A stretch of DNA of 64,000 bases, from assembly GCA_023374045.1 (NCBI GenBank), contig CM041778.1:286665533-286729532 (forward strand), written 5' to 3'. The notes under the pieces are model-generated. The model saw only the letters and a program-made list of their open reading frames with translations. It had not been told where the DNA came from and made no database searches. How positions within the stretch are numbered: position 1 is the first letter of the stretch; each line of letters begins with the position of its first letter. Both the position numbers and the translations under genes were made by a program. Of this stretch, positions 58,101 through 64,000 are shown piece after piece. Origin of the DNA: Limonium bicolor. Its lineage: Eukaryota > Streptophyta > Magnoliopsida > Caryophyllales > Plumbaginaceae.

Positions 58101-58440
58101 ACATTATGTACATTACATATATCATTACGATATTTAATTGCTCTATTTAAGGTATCTAGGACCTTTTTCATTTCTAAAATATTTATGACACATTTTTCAA
58201 TGTAAAAACGATTAATTATGTTTTCGTTTATATTTCTTTTTCAAACCTCTTCAGTGTCGTTTTAGGATCTGTTGATGTTTCCTAACGACTTGTAAGGGTT
58301 TAGTTAAATATTATATTATTCCCTTTCACTTATTTAAGGATACTCAGTTCCTTAATCTCTCATTAATTATTTTTATTCAATTAATTCATGATTGATTAAA
58401 GTAATTGATATTTAGGATATTTCATGAACGTTGAATCAAA
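55170..58440. other. AT-rich noncoding DNA with a 30-bp palindrome
   Basis: No gene is supported. It includes an inverted repeat GGCCGTCCG...CGGACGGCC (55319-55353), a perfect 30-bp palindrome (56830-56859) and a GGGGTATTTCA (56855-56866) that looks like the end of an A/C-type LTR whose start I could not find. From 57400 on it is very AT-rich. Confidence 0.5.
56830..56859. repeat. Perfect 30-bp palindrome
   Basis: The arm CCCCTAAATTAATTT is followed immediately by its exact reverse complement, with no loop. Confidence 0.9.
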
Positions 58441-58748
58441 CGGCGACTTGAAACTGATATGTTAACAAAATCACAAAAGAGAGGCTAGGATAGAAAAGAC
58501 GTAACAGATAGATAGCTGAAACCACAACAGATCGATTGCAAACGGTCATGACCGATGTTCGTTGTGAATAGTACCGCTACGACCTGCCAGCTAGCCTCGA
58601 TCTCTCTCTATATCTTTAAGCATACAATCATCTTCTTTTCTCTCTACAAATACTCTCGTGAGCTTAGTGCGAAAAATCCTCACCTCACAGCCTCGTTAGA
58701 CAACTCTCGATCGAAAAGTACTAAACTCCAGAAAACCTTTAATCGACC
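58441..58748 (+). other. Leader-like sequence upstream of the env-like pseudogene
   Basis: Pyrimidine-rich, UTR-like sequence (TCTCTCTATATCTTTAAGC) ends in CGACC before the ATG at 58749. It may be the R/U5 and leader of a Sirevirus-like derivative. No matching LTR copy is recognisable. Confidence 0.35.
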
Positions 58749-60624
58749 ATGGCACCCAAAACTGATAAGCGTTCAAAGACCACTAAGGCTATCATAAGGG
58801 ACATCAGCCCAGAGAAGACCGTCGACACACAGCCGACAAGTCCTGCAGCGACGCCGCCACCCGCTCGCCTCTCTAAAGAAGAAGTAGATCAACTAACACT
58901 CAGGATAATGGAAAAAGGCGATCTCCAAGCAAAGGAGGTAACCTATATAAACACCTATCTTCCAAAACTCCAAAACCTCATTCTCTCTGAAATTTTTAAA
59001 CCCACCATACTATCTGCTATCACCCCATCAAAACCCATGGCATCCACCGACCAACCATCAAAAACCACCAAAATTCCCACAAAACAATCAGCCGTAAACA
59101 AACCCAAACCTTCCAAACCAAAATCCTCACACAAGCCTCTACCATCCACACCACTCGTGCTTCCAAACGTCTCCAAGACAAACAAAAGACACCTGAGACA
59201 ACTAAATCCACACCTGAGCCTGCATCTCGTAGACTTCATTTGACCGATGAAGATGAAGCAACTCCATCAAATCTTATCGAGTGAATCATCCAAGAAGTGG
59301 AGGAAGAAGAAGTCCAAAGTGACGAGAAGTCATAAAAGGATAAATCAATAAAAGAGGAACCTTAGGAAGAACATTTGACTACACCAGACTCCGATAACAA
59401 AAACTCATCTCTTGCTCGAGCTACTCAACCTATTGACGATCGCTCCCCAATACCTTACTTATTCAGTCAAGAGGGAGGAAGCGATACAGAATCACGCTCT
59501 TCGGTTATCCTAACTCTAGACAAAACGTGACCAGCTGAAAAAGGCCAAGGGTAAGCAAACCATGGATCATCCACCTCACACTCAAGAGTTGGGAGAGCTC
59601 TTCCAGACTAAACATGACATCGCTAAGTCACACCCCAAGTAGTCGCTCACAGTTTCGAAGAGACTAAGTCAGCTACCACCCATAACCATCAAGGCAGTCA
59701 ACGTCGACGACAAGTCGTGTCCCGTCCTGCCAAAGACGATGGAGTACATGAGGCATCTTGGACCACTAAAGAGCGATGATGACGATGACTACCTCATCTC
59801 TGAAGTTCAAAGACTTGAAATCGACATCACCAAATCCTAGATATGCAAGACCTTCAACTTGGAGCCTGAGGAATTAGTCGCTCATAAGGAAACCACATGG
59901 AACGATCTAGGCCATCAAGGAGGAAAAATGGTTAACTTCTTCAACAAAGGGGCAACCATGAAAGAATTTCAACACAGCACAAATGTGTGTCCCTAACAAA
60001 GTCATCCACAACATTCTCACTCACAACATCACTTCAAGGAACCAGCGCACCCACATCGTAAATGTAAGAGAAGTGTGGCTAATGTATGTGCTCAGGATGA
60101 AGAAGAAGATTGATCTTCCGACAATGATTCTCCTTACTTTTGATGAAAGTAGGTACCTGAATCAAGGGTTAGTGCATGGAGGAGTGGTCACCGCGGCACT
60201 ACAAGAGTCTGGAGTGGACACCAACCACTTCAGAGAATGTGTAAGGACTGCTCAGGACAGCATCTGTTCTGAGATGTTGTCAAAGATGGGGATTAAAACC
60301 CAAGGGGAGAAGCTCATGATTCTGTAGAAGCCTACAAGGAGTGAAGACTCCCATTCAGAGCCTCGCCCACTCGCCAAGCCTTCGGCAAAGAAGCGAAAGC
60401 GCAGTCTCTCACCAGTCTAGGACAGGTCGGGAACCAGTTTGGATGCTCCAACTCGAGATGTTCTTCAGCGGGTGAGAGTGACTCTTACATCTGTCCAGAC
60501 TGTCTCTGAAGAACCAACTGTCCAACACATGGTTCAAGGAGCCATAGATTACATAGATAAATACATATAGCCTGAGAGTTCTACTCCTTCTAGAGGCCAG
60601 AGAGAAACCGTGAGCTATCTTTAA
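58749..60624 (+). pseudogene. Env-like / plant transposon protein pseudogene (Sirevirus-like)
   Basis: The frame opens with a Lys/Pro/Ser/Thr-rich N-terminus (MAPKTDKRSKTTKAI...) at 58749-59243. It shifts and continues with an acidic coil (IIQEVEEEEVQSDEK) and a central region in other frames. It then reaches the recognisable block at 59983-60327: IHNILTHNITSRN, VWLMYVLRMKKKIDLPTMIL and GGVVTAALQESGVD. This arrangement resembles the 'envelope-like' or putative transposon proteins found before the 3' LTR of Sireviruses and some gypsy elements. A basic KKRKRS stretch follows near 60390. Several frameshifts and stops show it is dead. No transmembrane segment is visible, so an envelope function is not supported. 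Confidence 0.5.
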
Positions 60625-61683
60625 AACTTTGCTAGATTTTTGTGTCTTTTTTTATTTTTTTATGTAAGTGACTATTTGTTTCAAACGAATCTTTCGATAT
60701 CAACAGAGTGTGGATTGTTACAATTTCTCACCACTTGTTTACGAATGACGTTATTGCATTGACCACTTCTTTCTTGATTACAAATTGCAAAATGTTGAGA
60801 GACATACCATCACATTATTACACTAACTTAACTCCATTACTTGACACCTAAAAAGTCTACTCTCTAGACTGCATACCATGACGGCAACTCATCTATTACA
60901 CCTCCTCGATCAATTGGTGAGTCTATCCTTCAACCATCTTTAAATCATCCTGACCAGTGCTCGCATACTAAATCACCTCTCTTCATAATCTTCAACTCTT
61001 CTCTTACAACTCATACACATCCCACCGTGTTCTCACCATGGAACAGGAACCTCAAAGTTCATCAAGCTCAAATGAGCAAACAGTCTACTCCACAATTCGA
61101 AAATTTATGTCAACAAAACACCCAAGGAAGTATGTTGCTCAAACACACATCCATCCTGATTCCGACTCACTCACAGCCTGATCTACCAACGCAAGCCCTG
61201 GTCAGTCTGCTGAATCCTACTTAATAAACTCTCCACTTTTGGACACTTCAACCACAGCTAAATCTACCAACTTTCATGGTTACCCGATGGTGAAGTCTAT
61301 GGTTTAGATGTCTTAACCTCCGTCGAACCCAACCGCCGCAACATTTAAAATGTCTCCATCATCTTGTGGTTTTTAATCTGTTCAATAACTTCAGTTGTGT
61401 AGTTGCTCCCGAATTTTGATGTATGGCAAAGGGGGAAAAGAAAATATATGTACTTGTGAACTAATGACTATCATCCTTGTGTTATGTAATCAAATCTTAA
61501 TGAAAACTCTTTACTATGGCCCGGTACAAGGTTGTTATTGCTACTGTTTATCATTCTCTTAACAAACTTAGGGGGAATCCTTCTTAGGAGGAAATTCTCA
61601 CTTGCATAACTAAATACCAAACATCAAGTACATATGTCTAAAATCAATTTTGTATTGGTTGCCATCATCAAAAAGGGGGAAAT
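60625..61683 (+). other. 3' untranslated region with two polypurine-like tracts
   Basis: No supportable gene; a 65-codon ORF at 61027 lacks known motifs. Polypurine runs AAAGGGGGAAAAGAAAA (about 61427-61443) and AAAAAGGGGGAAA (61670-61682) flank it. Repeated polypurine tracts are described for Sireviruses. Confidence 0.5.
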
Positions 61684-62700
61684 TGTTAAGTCAAGTTCAT
61701 TTAGTTTTGATGATAGCAAACCTTTGTTGTTTATCTAACATGTTTGTTGAGCTTATAATTCAGATAAACAGGTAGAGGAGTGGCTTAGCACGCAAGGTTG
61801 TAAGCGCACTCCATTCATGACATGTGCCCATCCAGTCGGGCACTTGTCTAGGAGAGCTCCGATAGAACTTCTAGTACACACAAGAAGTTAAATACTACAC
61901 AACCATATCTCTTATGCATCAAACGCAGTAGAAGGACAAAAGACATCAAGTGTGCTGACAAACTCAAGCACACTCATGCATCCACACAAGCAACTAGCTC
62001 ATGACAAAGTCTTGCTCATTAATGAACAAGATAACACGACAAGGCCAGAGCTATTAAAAGGCACTCATTACGCAACATTAAATAAAGCCTGGGAGAGCAT
62101 TAATGAGGCAAAGAAGATCAGGCAAGTGGAGAGTGCAAGTGGTGACTGACCACCTGAGTACACACCTCCAATGTGTCCAACCAAAGCAAGTTGAAGATCG
62201 GCCTATATTCGAGCATGGATATTTTAATGGGATGAATAAGCAAATGACTCATAGAGTCTAGGAGATCATAGGCTGTTTGTTACACATCTTAACTTACTTG
62301 TATAATTACCATGTATAACGTCTTATGCAAATTAACTTGGTCATATATGAAAAAGAGAGATAACTAGAGCAAGTGTAAAACAGACTGAGCGTGTGTAAGT
62401 ACTAGGTTGTTGGTGAGTTGGGTAGGACTAGGTTAGTAAATGAATATTGTGGGTATTTGGTAGAGTGATCAGTCGGGGAATGGTTGGGGAACCGTAGGCC
62501 TACTGTCAGGAGAGGGTAGAGGACTTAGGGATAAAGTCTTAAACTGTCTCTGAGTCCGTAGGTAGGGCGGAGGGAGATTGAATGAATTTTTGTGTGTAAA
62601 TTCTCAATCGAAAAGGAGTTTCCAGTTTGAGTTTATCAAGTACTCCCTTGAAATATCAAGTAGTTCACATAAGATAAAGAGACGTCTATGACCGGTCGAG
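61684..62700 (+). mobile_element. Sirevirus-like 3' LTR (partial, right end uncertain)
   Basis: It begins TGTTAAGTCAAGTTCATTTA directly after the AAAAAGGGGGAAA tract, as in many Sireviruses. The right end is not clear because a different copia fragment starts by about 62720. Confidence 0.55.
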
Positions 62701-62723
62701 GACGTATCAGGAGCACTAGCTAG

Positions 62724-63184
62724 TTTCAATAGTGATTGGGCATTACCAAACACCAGAAAAAATCAGTTTCTGGCTTTTATATATTTCTATGAAACAGCCC
62801 CATCTCTTGGAAAAAAGAGGCTAGTGTTTCACTCTCCTCTACTGAAGCAGCGTACCGAGCCATGCGCATGGTTACCACAGAACTAGCATGGCTCAGCAGA
62901 CTCATCTCTGAATTTGAAGTTCCAGATGTGACGCCCATACCTATCAAATGTGACAACGAATCAGCAGTCCACATTGCCAAGAATTTGGTTCTCCATAAGA
63001 GAACCAAACATATCGAAATTGATAAACATTATGTAAGACAACAAATCTCTGAAGGGATGATATGTGTTCAGCACATACCAAATCGATCACAAGTAGCATA
63101 TGTTTTGACCAAGTCTCTTCCAGGAAAAGATTACAGAGGCATGTTACATCAAATAGGACTTTACTTATTACAAAACATGTCCTA
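62724..63184 (+). pseudogene. Ty1/copia RNase H fragment
   Basis: It starts with an SDWA-like segment, then SLSSTEAAYRAMRMVTTELAWLSRL, CDNESAVHIAKN, RTKHIEIDKHYVR, ISEGMICVQHIPNRSQVAYVLTKSLPG and HQIGL. This is the standard copia RNase H ending. One or two frameshifts lie before 62862, and the LTK motif is preceded by Tyr where the catalytic Asp is usual (DVLTKSL). It ends in TAG at 63182. Upstream pol is absent. Confidence 0.88.
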
Positions 63185-63440
63185 GTTTAGTCTTGTTTTG
63201 ACGGAGGAATTAGACTGTAATATAGGTCCCATCTTGTACGTTTCTAGTTTGTATTTTAGGTTTATATTGATGTACATTTTCTATCTTGAGAGAGACATCA
63301 CACTTGGTATCTCATCCTATATAAACTAGTCTTCCTCTGTAATCACTACACATAGAGTATTGCGTACACTCTGACATAATGAAATAAAACAGTTCTCTGG
63401 TAGCTTATTACATTTTACGATTCAGAGTGGGCATCATGTC
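63185..63440 (+). mobile_element. 3' LTR-like sequence of the copia fragment
   Basis: It has a TATA box TATATAAA (63318-63325) followed by a CT-rich start and AATGAAATAAAAC near 63380, a poly(A)-signal-like run. This is the order expected of U3-R in a short copia LTR. The boundaries were not confirmed. Confidence 0.5.
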
Positions 63441-63499
63441 CAATCTCTAGAAGATTGGTTAGTGATTTTTAAACTTTATTTGGTGAATCTCCTCTATCA

Positions 63500-63790
63500 T
63501 AGAAATCAAAGAAGCAAACAATCTTTATCCTCTACTGAAGCTGAGTATAGAACAATGCGCAGGGTCACTCCCGAATTAGCTTGGTTGAGCAGATTGATGA
63601 CAAAATTGGGTGCTAAGAAATCACTCCCATTCCTTTTAAGTGCGATAATCGGTCAGTAATTTTTATTGTCAATAACCTAGTTCTTAATGACAGAACTAAA
63701 CATGCAGAGTTAGCCACTCTGTTAGAGAACAAATTCAACAAGGATTGATTTTAGTTGCTCACATTCCTAATTCTGTTAAGTTCTACTATT
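63500..63790 (+). pseudogene. Second, more decayed copia RNase H fragment
   Basis: QSLSSTEAEYRTMRRVTPELAWLSRL is followed, after frameshifts, by NNLVLNDRTKHAE and, in another frame, VREQIQQGLILVAHIPNSV. It is the same domain as the upstream fragment but clearly a different copy. Confidence 0.75.
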
Positions 63791-64000
63791 TTACAACTAT
63801 TCTTCTACATTATTTTATCTAATTCTGTCGCTCTACTTATGTACCTCTCGTTAGTTGTTTTCCAGTTGAACAAGTTACATTCTATAATGAGAAGTTCTGT
63901 TGGTTCTTTCGTTTATCCTTTCCTCGTCCCTTTTCCTCTCTGTTGATTTCTTCCCGATAATTCTGAGTCTCGTCAAGATCTACAATCTCACTTTTGGAGA
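63791..64000. other. No feature recognised
   Basis: AT/CT-rich sequence without a supportable gene or repeat. Confidence 0.4.

Overview
The window reads as repeat-dense intergenic nuclear DNA of a flowering plant, most likely a eudicot with a large genome. I see no ordinary single-copy host gene. Almost everything is LTR retrotransposon sequence, stacked by nested insertion. The nesting can be read from direct LTR pairs and target-site duplications (TSDs).

Layout. (1) Bases 1 to 4082 are the 3' part of a plus-strand non-autonomous element (Z) with a broken 'putative plant transposon protein' ORF; its 3' LTR starts at 3504 and resumes at 41714. (2) Element A (4083-41713, TSD AGTGA) is a minus-strand Ty3/gypsy chromovirus of Tekay/Del type with ~3.95 kb LTRs. 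It sits immediately after the TATA box of Z's LTR. (3) Element A's right LTR was hit twice: by element B (15956-25084, TSD CAAGT, gag-only, Ogre/Tat-like, with four minisatellite arrays), and by element C (25595-39799, a coding-free LARD-like element with ~4.5 kb LTRs related to A's). (4) From 41719 Z's LTR resumes, followed by AT-rich noncoding repeat DNA. A solo LTR (F, 46386-55164, TSD ATAAT) lies in that DNA and itself contains a second solo LTR (E, 49280-53731, TSD GACTC). (5) From about 58.5 kb to the end are Ty1/copia remains: a Sirevirus-like 3' end with an env-like/transposon-protein pseudogene, and two decayed RNase H fragments.

The outstanding item is inside element A. Between the Gag zinc knuckles and the protease lies a nearly intact AlkB-type 2-oxoglutarate/Fe(II) dioxygenase of the plant ALKBH1-like family, with all metal and 2OG ligands present. 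The gag region is split by three predicted spliceosomal introns that restore frame exactly. The donor at the end of gag can join in frame either to the AlkB exon or, skipping it, to the protease exon. This predicts a splicing switch between Gag-AlkB (a putative nucleic-acid demethylase fused to a nucleic-acid-binding Gag) and Gag-Pol.

Most inactivating changes in A and B are nonsense codons explainable by C-to-T change of CAA, CAG or CGA, as expected of methylated, silenced copies. All function statements are inferred from motifs; no database search or alignment program was run.
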